A stretch of 64,000 bases of DNA, from NCBI RefSeq assembly GCF_008831285.2, contig NC_045138.2, positions 33,699,934-33,763,933 of the forward strand, in the 5' to 3' direction. Below the pieces are notes generated by a model. It was not told the DNA's origin and ran no database searches. It saw only the letters and a list, made by a program, of their open reading frames with translations. The stretch comes from Nymphaea colorata (lineage: Eukaryota > Streptophyta > Magnoliopsida > Nymphaeales > Nymphaeaceae). A program made the translations under genes and the position numbers. How positions within the stretch are numbered: position 1 is the first letter of the stretch; each line of letters opens with the position of its first letter. Shown here in pieces: positions 46,203-59,099 of this stretch.

Positions 46203-46383
46203 ATCACCTACCGATGGAAAGAAGCGAAGAAATTTCACCGAGAGCGGATTTCCCGGCAGCAGTAAGGACATAATCGGCTGAGAAGAAGGAGGCGTGCACC
46301 AGGAACGCCACCTTGTCGTGGTCGTTCCGGAACGACGGCCGGGACGCCCTTATAACCGCCATCACCGACTTGTCGCTCGCCAT
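41627..46383 (-). CDS. PI31: Proteasome inhibitor/regulator PI31 homologue (PTRE1-like), 9 exons
   Basis: PI31 proteins bind the 20S/26S proteasome and modulate its activity; the Arabidopsis homologue PTRE1 links this to auxin signalling. Exons in order on the minus strand: 46212-46383, 45951-46143, 45700-45846, 44410-44487, 43407-43487, 43283-43317, 43125-43188, 42967-43044 and 41627-41687. All are GT-AG and the phases agree throughout, giving 302 residues. Exons 1-3 encode the N-terminal PI31 domain (MAVIRASRPSFRNDHDKVAF, GTEGWNELEDSYGFLYKK, VLVKCLAFGD). Exons 5-9 encode the Pro/Gly-rich C-terminal domain (GPNDPRWNG, GARFDPYGPPDVPGFEP, NPRRPGSNVHPDLQHF). The last exon is separated by a 1.28-kb intron. 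The start is the first ATG and opens the conserved domain. Two broken fragments of this gene lie in the AAP cluster. Confidence 0.94.
46170..46201. repeat. (GA)n microsatellite in PI31 intron 1
   Basis: This run fills nearly half of the 68-bp first intron. Confidence 0.88.
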
Positions 46384-48119
46384 GTCACCTTAGTGACTCT
46401 TCTTCTTCCTCTTCTTCCTCCCTCTCTACCCCTCTCGACTGATCGATGCCAACTCGCAGAACCTAGATAACAATCCAAGAGAGCCTCGTGCCGCCTTCCC
46501 TCTTTCCCTGGATGTTCAATCTTAGCTAGTCAAACCGGAGACGTGTCTTCTCGAAGCGAATCCATAGATAACTTGCACATAAATCCGAAGTGGGACTTTT
46601 AAGATCCAGGTCTGGTTTTATGTGTGACCCGCTTCACAACGATAGTTCCAGCAAACGGACAATCTGAAAATCAAACTCAAGATTTAATATCTCTCAAATC
46701 TATAGACTGAAGATTTAATATCTCTCAAATTTATAGATTTCAAGTCTCAAGGGGTAATTGGCAAAAATTTTGAATCTTAAATATAATTTAAAAAAAAATC
46801 TAAAAGGTCATTTTATTGTTGTTGTCCACTGAGATAGGACAGACAGAATGTTATGTTATGTCTATCACACTACTGTCTTATCCTCATAAAATTTCTTGTT
46901 CATCGTTTGATGATTTTAGGAACAAAAGACTACGTTTTTCTTATCTGATGTTTGTTACTCTTCTGTCTATTCTATCTGGTGGCGTTTGTTTTTATTCTGT
47001 CTGATTTATTTGTTATGTCCAATGTTTGTGTCTTTCATCGTCAATTTTGTCTATATTGTCTAGTATTTGTTTATATAACAATCTTTAAGAAACCAATATT
47101 ATCCTTAAGAAACCAGTATTGTAGGTAGCGGAATGGATTTATTTTATTCAAAAAATGGGTCCATCCAAGTCGCAATTATTAGTTTTTAATAACTAAATCA
47201 ATCGATCCTAGTGCTTGAGTTAGACTTCCCTCTCTCTCTCTCTCAGAGCAGTTGATGATGTCAATGCAGTGAATTACATTTTTTAGGTTGATGTATATAA
47301 AAGTCGACAAGGTAGAAGGCTTAAGCTCAATTGTTTTAAATATAAGACTTCGTAAATAAGTGCTACTTGTAAGTATGCAAAAAAAAAAAAAAAAAATCTT
47401 GCTTTCAAGTCAACAACTAAATAAAATAATCATAAGCCGTAGTACAGAAGAAACTTTTAGAAGCCTATTACTTCTCATAGACATATCTTTCGTTTGACTC
47501 CATGATGGAGCGCAAGAAATGAAAGCATAGACCTGTCAAGTTACATCTTCCTCTGATTCGCTGTTTATTGGCTATCTATTTGTGCAACAAAGCTCGCAAG
47601 AGAGAGAGAAAAAAAGAGATTGCAGATTTGCGGTACCTTTCGAGATTCACCATTCTAATTGTTTATCAACCACAACTCCATAGAGAAAGCACTTGTTTAC
47701 GAATGGCACCACCTAGGGAGTTCAGAGTCTGAATAACCTTTTGCGCCTATTATCTACTGATAGATATGATACATTTATCTTTTCCTAAATCTGTTTCCTT
47801 TGAAAATTTAGTTAAAGGCTAACCGAACATACAAGCTATGTCGCTGTAAAATTGAACTTTCAACTAAACCCATAAATTAAATCATCGTGACATTAGACTC
47901 AGCTGCGTCGAAGCTTAGCACCTGAGTTGGTTTACTGCCCGACAGTCAAATTTTAACAAAGAAATAAAATCCCTATTGAGAAAGCACAGTAGTCTGCAAG
48001 TTTTCTTCCCCCAGGAGTGGAGCTACCACCCCTTGACCATTTGTACCACCCATTTCATCTGACTGTGTCTTTACTTGTTGTTCACCCCTTAGTTTGGAAG
48101 TAGTAGTCGCTGACGTAGT
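46384..48119. other. Spacer upstream of PI31
   Basis: It should contain the PI31 promoter near 46,384-46,700. Beyond that it is AT-rich, with a short direct repeat (AAGATTTAATATCTCTCAAAT twice, near 46,679 and 46,711) and no recognised gene. Confidence 0.45.
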
Positions 48120-48412
48120 AGAATGAGGAGAAGGTGGGAAAGAGAAAGGGTGAGGGCAGCTTGGGGGCAGAGATGGAGGAGGAGGAGAGAAAGAGAAAGG
48201 GCAACAACGCGCTCAGGGGTGGAGACGGAGGAGAATGAAAGAAAGAGAAATGACAACAACCGTTCGGGGGCGAAGACAGAAGAGAATGAGAGAAAGAGAA
48301 AGAGCGAGGGCCGAGACAGAGGAGAATGAGAGAAAAAGAAAAGGCGACGGCAGCTCAAGGGCAAAGACGAGGAGAAAGAGAGAAAGAGAAAGGGCAAGGG
48401 TAGCTCGGGGCC
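48120..48412. repeat. Purine-rich minisatellite
   Basis: Degenerate tandem units of about 50-60 bp built from GAGGAGAATGAGAGAAAGAGAAA-like words, separated by GC-richer linkers (GGGC..AGC). The + strand is almost all purine. The Arg/Glu-rich and Ser/Leu/Phe-rich frames here are by-products of the repeat. Confidence 0.75.
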
Positions 48413-50115
48413 AAGAGGTTGTTGTGTCCCATGTTGTTCTGCTTGAAACAGTATGAAACATAGGATAATTTATACTCCCTGTCCAATCGTATGTGGTGTT
48501 CATCTTGTATGTTTGATAAAAAAATCAATTAAACAGGAGGACACGCGTCTTCTATTCCACGTACCATCTGGCCATCAAACACCTTCTTAAGGGCAAAACT
48601 GAGTGGCACAACAAATTTTTCACAATGGTTGGCACCATTTGCAACAGCGAAAAAAGAAATACTCAAACCATGGTAAGTTTTTAATATTAATGCTTATCAA
48701 GAACATTCAATATTTTACTCGTTGGTTTCAAAAAAAAAAAAAAAAAATTAGTGTGCCCCACCGCACGTGTGCGCTCGTGACTCGTTAAATTAACACCGTA
48801 GTCAGTTCCCTATCTCACCTTAGTTAGACTGGATAGTTGCCACTTTTCTGCCCATAACCACGTCTGTGACCCCTAGTTTCTAGGTATTATATATCTCCTC
48901 AAGCTCAAGTTGTATTTCAAGGGAAGAGCAGAACCAGGGGAGTCCGGACCCAGTTGACTGAGCCAGTTGGCAGTCAAACCGTGACCTTATCTGCCAGCCC
49001 CGAACTGACTGGGCCCGTCAAGTATTGGCTCGTTGCCATTAAAGGATGTGCGCACTCGGACGAGTTGCTCGTCGTCCAGCGATGCAGTCAACAGCCCAAT
49101 CTCTTCAGGTGGGACTGGTTTCAGTGCTCTCTCAATTATTACCCTACAAATTCACGGGCTGAGTTAGTTAGACTAATTCGCGTGTGCAAGCTACTTCTAC
49201 TATAATTTGTTACTTTTAATATAAAGTTTTAACAATTAGTGGTGTAGCCAAATGGTGGCTGGTGTGGGCTTCACAAAATTAGTTATTAGTTTAATATATA
49301 TGTTAATGTTTTGATATATTTGATTGTTATACATGAAAATGCCGCAAAGAAATTATAGATATTGAATGAGTGCTCTACTAGAAAAAATTCTAACTCCACT
49401 AGTGTTAACAACTAAAGCTTAGTTAGAAATACAAGTTGAAGCAGTTTGCAGGAGGAAAAGGGCATGCCGCAAGCATTTTAATGTGGGTCGGGACTCTGCT
49501 TCAACAATGACAAATAAGGAGCTTGATCACACTTCCTTTGCTAACCTAGCGAGGAATTGAAATCAGCTGGCTGCCTTATGTTGTTGGATGATAAAATATT
49601 TAAAAATTGTTACTAAAAATGCAGTGCGACCGACCGACAACAGTTTATAGTATAGCGACAGTTTAAGTTTCATTTAAAATATTTAACCTAGCCGGCATAT
49701 TTCAGTTTTCCATAACATAACATAAGTTCTCAATCTCATGATAATTTTAGTGTGTCAGAATGACGAAGAAACCAATCACCGCATATAGGAGACAATACTA
49801 AAGGCACGAAAGGATCGGATTTGGGTACGTGTTTTCCAAAGACCGCATATACAACATACCGAAAGATTGGGTAATAAAAGAGAAAAAAGTAAGTCCGGAA
49901 AATTTACTCCTTGTTGATTATTGATCTCACATGGAAAAAAGAAAAGGGGGTTAACTCGCTCAATATTTACAGATAGAATCAATCAACTGGAAAATTTTTC
50001 CTATACATCGGAAATGTTTTCCGATTTCCACAAGCACTAGTTTCCGATTAGCTTCATCACCAGGATGGTCCATTAGTTTGTAGCTCCAAACGGAAGCAAG
50101 GTCGAGAACGAACTT
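48413..50115. other. Spacer, no gene seen
   Basis: AT-rich, with an A-tract at 48,730-48,747. The open frame at 48,954-49,205 has no known motif. Confidence 0.45.
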
Positions 50116-50457
50116 TTACTTTTCACTGCTGCAAGGGCAGGTGCTAGACGTCCTCGTGACCCGAATGTAGCAAAATATGACAACAGCAGCGGTGACGCCG
50201 AGGCCAGCGAGTATGGCGCAACCGCCCAGAAACGACCGATCACCGGCCTCGTGGCCGCCGAACCGCCGGCCGGACATCACTCCAGCTGGCTCAACCTGCA
50301 CGCGCTCACTAGCTCGGTGTTTGGGGAGCCCCCCCGGCAATTCGTTGCTCGAACCGGGCTGTGGCGGGGAAGGACCGGACGCGGGCGCGTCGGCGCCGAA
50401 GGAGGCAACGCAGAGGAGCGCCAGAACAAGGAGAAGGAGACACCACCTAGCGGCCAT
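50116..50457 (-). CDS. Small membrane protein with signal peptide, paralogue 1
   Basis: A 113-residue single-exon frame. Residues 1-22 form a strong signal peptide (LLLLVLALLCVASFGA). A Pro/Ser/Gly-rich luminal or extracellular stretch follows, then a RRFGGHE motif, and then one transmembrane helix (GGCAILAGLGVTAAVVIFCY) ending in a basic IRVTR and a short cytosolic tail with CPCS. The layout and the helix/tail match the paralogues at 53,490 and 59,100, supporting a real gene. GC content is higher than in the neighbours. A TATA box lies 82 bp upstream. The function is unknown; a type I membrane micro-protein or a membrane-anchored peptide precursor would fit. Confidence 0.75.
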   Translation of the reverse strand: MAARWCLLLLVLALLCVASFGADAPASGPSPPQPGSSNELPGGLPKHRASERVQVEPAGVMSGRRFGGHEAGDRSFLGGCAILAGLGVTAAVVIFCYIRVTRTSSTCPCSSEK

Positions 50458-50538
50458 TTGAAGCCGAGAGGAAGGAAGTTGCTGTCAAGGGTTTGGAGCT
50501 CATGCTATCATGAAGCGGAAGGGAGACTGAGCGTGCGG

Positions 50539-50546
50539 TTTTATAT
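50539..50546 (-). promoter_or_regulatory. TATA box of small membrane protein 1
   Basis: ATATAAAA on the minus strand, 82-89 bp before the start codon. Confidence 0.55.
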
Positions 50547-50619
50547 GGGAGAAATGGCGGAGGGGACCAAAAGATACAACTGTTGCCGAGCTAAGTGCCA
50601 GCAGGCGACTTGATTTTCA

Positions 50620-51889
50620 AGGTAAGGAAAACGCGGAGGTCGAATTTAAAGAAAAGAGCGGACAAACTTTCTTTTGTGTGTTCTCGGTAAGACAGCTTGT
50701 GATTGGGTAGGTGCCCCTTGTTATGAGGGCCGATGCACATATCCTGCAGCCCAACTTTAAAAGCTGTGATAACGACGTTTAGACCATACACTTAAGTCGG
50801 CATGATCTATCTTATCGGGCGATTTTCGATAATTTTCACTTCATTATATCGACTGATATATTCATAAATAAAGGTGTTCCCGGATTGAACCCTGGTGTTT
50901 GATAATTATAATTTGGACCCACATCGGTCAGGGACATGGGCAATTGAATTCCTCTTGATTGGTGGTCCAGCACCCACTGCTGAGTCGAATGTCCCAATTA
51001 TGTCATTTTGGTTACAATACAATCAGAGTATTAATTCGGACATCCATTTCGCGGCTGAGACTGAGAGTGACCCATACTCCAAAGGGATGGCGTAGGAACG
51101 ATCCGCCAGTGGTCCCAGCTCGTTCTCTAATTTGTGGGTGTGCTAATTGGGACTTGAGTAGTTGTTGTTGTTGTTGGAGTGTGGAGCTTGATAGTTTTTT
51201 TTAATTTTTATTAATTTTTTTTAAAGACATTTATGTTTTTTTTTTTGCTTTGCACGTTTTGCTTTAATTTTATGTTTATGAGGGCACAGTTTTTGTAATT
51301 TTCTGTGATAGTAAAAACTGCCTTGTATGGCGGTCCGAACAACGTAAATCTTTGTGTGTGTTTTTTTCTCTTTCCCTTCTTCCGATTTTCATTCTCTTGG
51401 AGTATTAAGAAGAGAGTCTGAAAGAGATTTGTTTCTACAATTGTGAGAGTTTTAAAGGCTCTCCATGAATGGGTCAGGACCAAGTCCCAACTAAGAGCTG
51501 CTGGCAACTCCCTTTGAACATACTGAAAGGTGTTTTTGAAAATCTCTCCGCAACTCGGAAGAATGCCGAAGAAGAAATTACAGATAATTAAAGCGCTCGA
51601 ACCTTTGTTGGATTTAAATAAAAAAAAATAAAGAACTTTGTGTTCCCCTACCAAACCATACACTCTATGGGCTCCTGCATTGAATAAGGAGTTTCCACCA
51701 CGAACACACATTTTATGCCTATATTTTACGTATACACGTGCACCAATTATTCTTCTTGTCAAAGATTGCGAACACATACTGATACACATAATATGACAGT
51801 GCCTGCAACTCATTAAAGATGAGAATCGAACTCCATCAGAAAGACAAAAGATGCTCCTTGGCATAAAATGGAAAATATAAGAGTAACTT

Positions 51890-51932
<43 letters not shown>

Positions 51933-53489
51933 ATTGAAGATATATTTATAATGAAAAGGTATACTGCTGCTTGTGGTTGGTTTTTTAAAATTTTGCTTTG
52001 CCGGAGAATCTTTTCCATATTTGCTCGGAAAAGTGATCCTTCAACCTGAGAGGAAGCTTCGTAAAATCAGCTTTTTCTGCGAAAGAACATCCGTGTGTGG
52101 TAGGTCATAGTCATTCCTTGCTGGCTGTTTGCTGCTGAGCTGTAGATGTGTTACGTGTCTGATATCAACATATCGGCTGGAAAGATTTAGTTCGCTTCCG
52201 TTTGCAGATGGATTTTAAGAAAATCAAGGGGTTCCAGGTCTTGTCAGACCCGCACGTTGGGCTCATTCAAAGCGCCTAGCTGTTCTTTTAGACCCCTCTG
52301 TTGTCCTTTGCTGTTCCTTTAGTTGGCAACTGCACATGATTTTACTTATACAAATGTGAACAAGAATCGAAATTTTTCATACCATTTTTTTGTTCATTCC
52401 TGCGGTTGAGTTATCTCGCTGTAAGACAATAATTTCATTCAACTTGTGAGAATCAACACAGATCAGTAAGATGATGTGTTAGATTAAGCTAGAGGGAATG
52501 GTATCTGTCAATTCTTCAAATCTACTACTGCCACCTTGCTCACCATTACTTTGAGTTAGAATAGAATCTTTAGCACTTCCTTCAGATTAATGATAATATG
52601 ACTCAATTGTGATGAGGTAGAGTGAAATCAGTCCCCCCTAAGATTAACATAAGGATGAACTTTAACTGGTAAAAGCATGTAAGTCTCTCGAATATATCAA
52701 GGAAAGGATCATTAATCATTTGGTCCTCTACGCCATCACCTCCTATTCGTGCCTGCCGCTTGAGCTTTAACAGCTCGTGATATGACTGCTCCATTTGCAA
52801 GCGACGTTTATGGAACATGGCAGAGCAACTAATGCAAATTAATGGCCGCCTATTTTCAGAGCCATCACTCGTGATGGATCGCCTGATAGACGCGCAGTGG
52901 ATCGTTGCAATGAACGTGTTAGTTGTATGTGTTGTTTGGACATTAATATGTGTATGCAATTCAAAATTACCTAGCGAGTTTTTTTGTTGCCATTCACTAA
53001 AGGAACTTCCGTGCTTCGATCGGTTCTTTTGAGATGTTGTAATTGAGAGGCTATTACTTGCAAAATTTACGAAATTTTAGATGGATGAGCTTCTATTGAT
53101 AAATATATCCTATTTAGACATCAAAATAAACTGGGCCAAGCCCCATTTACGCCCCCAAATCTGAGAGAAGATATTCTTTGATTGTGTATACCAGGAAGAT
53201 TGGGGAAATAGGAGATTAATGAAAACCGAATAAAAAATTAATGTGTGTTTCTATGCAAAAACCAACTGAATCACTTCATAACATATTCAAGATGAAATAT
53301 TCTTGGCGCTGTAACTGAGCACTTTTTACTCTCCCGCACCTGTGGGAGAAAGACTAAATTTGGCTTGGAGCAGAAGACATTGATGCGCAAAGACAGAGAG
53401 AGAGAGAGAGAGATCCAATTGAACCAATGTGATATTCCTCACTTCTTTGATTTACAAGGCACTGTACATGTTCTTTTGACTGCTATAAT
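50620..53489. other. Spacer between small membrane protein genes
   Basis: No gene recognised. It contains a CA/TA microsatellite at 51,891-51,930 that creates an artificial IYIYIY frame, T-rich stretches around 51,190-51,245, and a GA run near 53,393-53,413. A 118-codon minus frame at 52,603-52,959 lacks known motifs. Confidence 0.45.
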
Positions 53490-53816
53490 CTAAACATTAT
53501 CTAAAGTTTCCCTTCTAGTGACACGAACGTAACAAACAACAGCAACAATCATGGCGGTGCCAAGGCCACCAAGGATGATTCCACCAGCAGCAACAGATTT
53601 ACTGCTCTCGTTATGATGGCCAAGCCTCCGGGCAGCCGGTGCTGCAGCTTTCACTGCCATGTGCCTAACAACCTCACTTCCTGCAGGAGAGGCAGCCGCC
53701 GGTCTTCTGCTCGGAGACAATTGCTGCTCCTCCAGAGCAGATGCATCTGATGCCATTGAAACTGCACAAACTGTTGCCAGAACTAAGCAGATCAACTGCC
53801 ACGGAGCCATGGGCAT
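53490..53816 (-). CDS. Small membrane protein with signal peptide, paralogue 2
   Basis: A 108-residue single-exon protein. The signal peptide (WQLICLVLATVCAVSMAS) is followed by an acidic then Pro/Ala-rich segment, the motif ARRLGHHNESSKS at about residues 72-84, and one glycine-patterned helix (GGIILGGLGTAMIVAVVCY) followed by VRVTRRE. The first and third codons are both Met; the first is conserved in paralogue 3. Identity to paralogue 3 is high at both ends and low in the middle, as expected for a protein under selection at the ends. TATAAAAG lies 98 bp upstream, and a 34-bp element shared with paralogue 3 lies further up. Its role is unknown. Confidence 0.82.
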   Translation of the reverse strand: MPMAPWQLICLVLATVCAVSMASDASALEEQQLSPSRRPAAASPAGSEVVRHMAVKAAAPAARRLGHHNESSKSVAAGGIILGGLGTAMIVAVVCYVRVTRRETLDNV

Positions 53817-53913
53817 GGTAGAGGACCTCTACGAGATTTACAGAATCGCAGCAGAGCTAGAATGGAGGATGCTATGACCCTGAATCATGAAGAAACGAGT
53901 GCACTCGTGAGTC

Positions 53914-53921
53914 CTTTTATA
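53914..53921 (-). promoter_or_regulatory. TATA box of small membrane protein 2
   Basis: TATAAAAG on the minus strand, about 100 bp before the start codon. The block CACTATAAAAGG is shared with paralogue 3. Confidence 0.65.
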
Positions 53922-54026
53922 GTGTCCTCTTTTGCCAATCTGTATCACCGTTTTCATTATTAAAAGAGTAGTCCCTTCGTTATATTGGTTTTCTTTCTGA
54001 CGTTGGAATGATTTATACGATATAAT

Positions 54027-54060
54027 GTGTTGGCTTGGTTGGTACTTGTGTTTAATATTT
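54027..54060 (-). promoter_or_regulatory. Conserved 34-bp upstream element, copy 1
   Basis: Identical to 59,648-59,681 and placed about 210 bp upstream of the start codon in both genes. Neighbouring sequence on its far side is partly conserved too. The + strand core reads TTGGCTTGGTTGGTACTTG. Confidence 0.6.
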
Positions 54061-57000
54061 GTTAAGCAATAAAAGGTGCAGAGTCGCCTATTTGTATATA
54101 AGAAGATGACAGGGTGCCAACTTGCACCTCCAGATGGACAAAAATGGCGGAGATGCTTTTGCTAATGGAGATGATCCCTGGTCCTCCTCGTAATGACAGT
54201 TTGCAGCCATTTCGTTATTGCGTGAAAACTGAAAAACATTGTTTTACTTCATTGACGATCACAGCATATTGTTTAGGAGACAGTGTTATTGACCACTAGT
54301 CTTGGAAATTTGTGGGGACCCTCAAGTTTCCTTTTTATGCATCTGTAGCTAGTGAATCTCAACCACAGATTCATGGCGTATTAATTATTTTGACTAATTA
54401 ACTTAATATAAGAATTATGTGCTTCAAAATGCATGACATGAGTAAAAATCTGTTGACGAACTAAATACCCTAAGGAAGAAAGGAATTGCATAATGGCGGG
54501 CATCTAAGGGCTTGAAGGGAATCCGAAGCTTACCAGAAGATTTTCGTAAGCTAGGTTTTTTTCCTGTTGAAATGGTCCAAAAGGCCATTTTGCTTCATGT
54601 TTGTGACCTCGTGAGCAGGTTTATTTCCTGCCTATGATTTTGTGAGCAGCACAACTTTTCTTCCAGTTTGTCTGCGTCTCTTTTTTTTTTCCCTAAGTTG
54701 AGAATGAAGGAAAAAAAATTCACTTCCCCCTTAATCCAGGAATCTTTTCCTGGATAAATAATATTCATGAAATTTTTTCTGTGACCATCAAAAGGTTCCT
54801 GATTCTTTAATGATTTAATTTCAATTTTGTCGTCATACATGTTGCTTGTTCCAAGTTCTTTTCATTTCCTTATTCCAAACATATACTATGCGATGTGTTT
54901 TATGTTGGACTTATTTAATATCTCTGCCTGCACATTCGCCTTCAATGGTACCAATGCAGGTGAATATGGAAATTCTTCTTTGGAAACTTGCAGTTGATGA
55001 TGAAATTGAATAGCTAGTATGACGGTCCGCTTCATGTTGCAAATTAATTAGAATTGTAGTCATTTTTGAAACGTGAAATTGAATAGCTAGTATCTCTGCC
55101 TGCACATTCGCCTTCATGTCTAGCTGATCCTATTTATTTCGTGCGTTGAACACCTCAAATTTCACATCACAAAGTTTACACAAATTTTCTAAAGAAGTCA
55201 GGTAGTACACATCAAAAGAGATGTAAGTTGGTCTTGCTAAGATCTGACTACATCTTCTTGGTTTTACATCTTTTGTGATCTGGCACCGGACATGCAGATA
55301 AAATTCATTTACTAACACTTGGTTTTCATGAAGTAATTGCTGTACAAGATGTTGATTTTTCACCTTATGTGAGTGCTGTATGGCTTGTTCATGCAATATG
55401 AACTCTACACGAGAGTGTATTATGTGGGAGTCGTGTGACGCCAAATGCAAGCTTCGTCATACAAGTGCGAGCATCTCTCATAAGAGGTCTCCAGTTAGGT
55501 AGGTGTCTACACAACAATTGGATAGAAAAAAATTATCAATTGAGAGAAGAGGAAATAAGAAACCTATACTGGTTTCACCGATGGTTTTCTACAAAGAAGC
55601 GAACCCTCTTATCAACGATTGAACCCAAAAGAAGAGAATGATAAGCAAAAGAGAAGGTCTAAAAGTCTAGCTGGGCGGCTTGACCTTTTGTATAATGGGC
55701 AAAACCGACGAGTGTGACCATCTATGGAATCTCTCGATATCTTAAAATCATCTGCACATGAAAGAAAATAAAATAGAGCATTTCTTCATTTCTCTGTTTG
55801 CAGGTTAACAAAGTATAGCCCAACAACGGACAACCAGCAAAACACATCAGAAAACACAGAGATTTTGCAGACGAAGTACTGACACCCATGAAGGTTCCTC
55901 GTGAGTTCAAGGAAGATGTTGCTTGGAAGTTATCTTCCAAGCAGAATTGGAAAAGGATCTGTAGTAGAATAAAGAGAAAACCTGTGAAATGTAGGAGCAT
56001 TATCCTTGCTGAAAAGATTCCCTTGTTCCCCTATGTGGCTACCCATTAACTGCAATTTCCTTTTCTTGTCTAATGTAGGTCCACCACAGTTGTCACCTCC
56101 AAGAAGGCCAGACTAATGGTGAACTCTGCATCTTCCAATAGTCTCTCAAGGGTGTTTGATGGTAGTAGGACAAGTTTTTTGCGGTTAAATTTTTTTCATG
56201 GTGTACAGTATCGAGAAAAAAATAGTCCGATCCCTCTGGGGCCAGCTTGCTTTCCTGGTTTCTAAGCCATAACCGTTGTACAGCAGGAGAAATTGTTTCT
56301 GTTGGTCTACTGTACGGTGCTAAAAATCTTGCACTAAAGCCGTCTGTCCCTGTATGTGAGAGAGAGAAGGAGAGATCTGTGGAGATTCACAGTTGCAGTA
56401 CGCACACAAATGCAATGTCTGAAAGGAAACATCTGTCATGTCCCGATATTAACTTTTGTGGTACGCACTTCGAATAAATTCAACCTCTGAAAAGAAAGAG
56501 AGAGTCTTCGTGGCAGAATCATTCATGAGTGCATGTGCACATGAAAAGGGCCTCAAAACTTGTTCACAAGGCACCAACCCCACGTGAAGCCCAAAATACT
56601 TTGCAGTTGGTGGTGAAATAAAATGGCAGCACACTTGTAGGTCCACTTTTCTTCTTATTTTCAGTGCAAAAGGAATCGATCAGATAGCTTTGGATGATGT
56701 GTTGCTTCAGTAATATTCATCCAACTGCCACCTTAGCCAACGGAGTTACGGAGGTTTCTTTCTGAACATGTATAAAAAATTTCTTACAAAGATAAAATAC
56801 TGAGAACTTAACTTAGAGAAATACAAATAAGGTTGACCCCGACAGCTCTGACCTTTCCCAAGTCAACTTTGGATAGCTTACTAAAACTCTCACCAAGTCT
56901 TGAACTCAGATGGATATGCAGTGCTTTACTGACAGTTCTTAGCTGGATCTGTTTCCTGATCCAAGAAAACCATTAAAACCTTGTGTCACCACACCCTTTT

Positions 57001-59099
57001 AAATGAGTCAATATTTGGGCATGAGGAAGAGCTGATTTGCTATTGTCCAGGCACACAACAGGACCTGCCGGCAAGTTTGGGCTTCCAAGGAGTGTCAATT
57101 CATGTGACGGGCATTAACTACACTTACGGTAAATATTTTTTAACATGGTTTGCTGAAATATCGAGTATGTATTCTTAAATCATTCAAAAAACTGAATTCC
57201 ATGTTTTTAGCTTACTGTTTTTCGGGAAACATGAACTTAAAGAGTGGTACCGCATACAGGATTTGCTTACACGTCAAATCATACCCATGATACATGTCTG
57301 CTATTCTTTCTTTAATTTAATTGATGTCATTATGCAACACATTTTAAGTGAAGACAGAGAACTTTGTAGTCTAAGATTGAGACACCCCATGATCCATGCT
57401 GGGTTCCTGCTGTTAGAGAAATCTCTCTCTTTCTCTCTTTCTCTCGCTCTCGCTACGTGGAATTACATGATTCGTAGAGCAAATAACTTCGGAATCAACC
57501 AAAAGACATACCTCTTCTCTAACACCTACCAGCCCAGCTATTTATAAAGAATAGATCGACACAATGTTTCTTTCAAATTCAGAGTCATTTTACGAAGTGC
57601 GCGTCATCGTTACCATCAAATAAATGATGGAATAGATAATAGGATTGGTCTACTTTGTTCAAGAAGTGGGATCCTATTGCAACTGTCTGTATCTAGCTCA
57701 TTCCTTGGAACGGTGACGATCTTAATGTAACGAAACTGGATTTGTTCTACAGGGTAATTTGCTGAGTATGGAATCATTCAAATTTAAACTTTTGTCCTTC
57801 TGATCCACAACCAACATAACTGATCTCCTGCTTAATATGATGGCAGTAATTGTCGGAACACTTGGACTCATATTTGGTTCGGCTAAAATGTCTTCAAGGA
57901 AATGAAATGCTGATCTGTTCAAGAAGGAACAATATGAAGCAAACAGGCTCAATCACTTCGGCTCAATGACAGTGGCAATCTTTTTTCCGGACAAACAGTG
58001 GCATTTTTTTTTAAAGAACTGAATAAGTATCTCTATTGTTGGTTTTTATCAATTCGACAAATGCAGAAACAAAAGTAAAATAATATCACAGTTCATGGAC
58101 ATTTTGTGCGCATCCATTCGGCGTACAATCATGTCCTGCTCATCCTTTTTCTGATTGAGTTTAACAGGAAAACTGCGAATTGCTAGTCGGACCGATTGAT
58201 CAAGACCAAGCCATATATGGTACAACCATCCCTCTGTTTAGAGAATATCAATTGCAACCAAGATCAGAAGTCCCCATGATGTAGCAGTGAAGAGCTCTAA
58301 GCACTGAATATCAACTAGTTATTTTCCTGATTAATGTACAGAATCCACTATCGAAGATCTTTTTCTGGTCCTTCAGCGAGACTACAGCCATTAGAAATGC
58401 CCAATTATGAGAGCTACCGATGTGATCAATATGCTATTCATATTGCAGTAAATTGTTCTAGCCATTGAGTGTCGTTCCGTATTTTCTGCTGTTTTTGCCA
58501 TAATATAACAATTCATCATTGCAGATCTTTCTTTTATCATATATATATATATATTTAGGATAAAATGATGGAAGTGCAGGAAACACGATTAAAAACATCT
58601 ACTTGAGGATGCAATTCATTCTGGAAACGCTTATACCCCTGTTTGGATGCTTCGATCCTCACACCATATAATCTTTCTCCGTGTACTTCATATCAGGAAG
58701 ATGGATAGAGTACAGGGGCCTAATTTACCTAGTAGAGGCCATAAAAGGGGATTCTCCTGAGGATTAAGGCCCTTGTTGATTCTTTCTTGCTGCACCATGC
58801 CTATTAATAGTGCATATAAAGGATGGCAGTGAAAGTCTGCCAGACTACCAATAGGCAATTCCTCAGGAAATTTTTCATGTGGAAGCAAGAGTATAGAATG
58901 AAGAAAAACATATGCCTTTCCATATGGGCCTTTTGGGGTCGCGAGGATGCCAAACAGATATTCATTTAAATCAATGATACAATACAATATCAGTTTCTTC
59001 TATTTCTGAAAGAAAGAGTGATCTATTTAAATCAATATACAGTTTCTTCAATTTCTATAATGTTACAGAACTATTGTGAATCCTATAATATGCCGTAGT
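54061..59099. other. Long spacer, no gene recognised
   Basis: AT-rich. A local duplication repeats TCTGCCTGCACATTCGCC and GAATAGCTAGTAT at 54,920-55,020 and 55,078-55,117. A short TA run lies at 58,537-58,553, and a CT-rich stretch near 57,420-57,455. Open frames (for example 55,130-55,450 - and 58,688-58,987 -) have no identifiable domain. Confidence 0.4.

Noticed and set aside
48089-48503. Overlapping Arg/Glu-rich and Ser/Leu-rich frames
   Set aside because: Products of the purine minisatellite.
51211-51933. 240-codon minus frame starting with repeated Ile-Tyr
   Set aside because: The N-terminus is a translated TA microsatellite and the rest is T/A-rich spacer without motifs.
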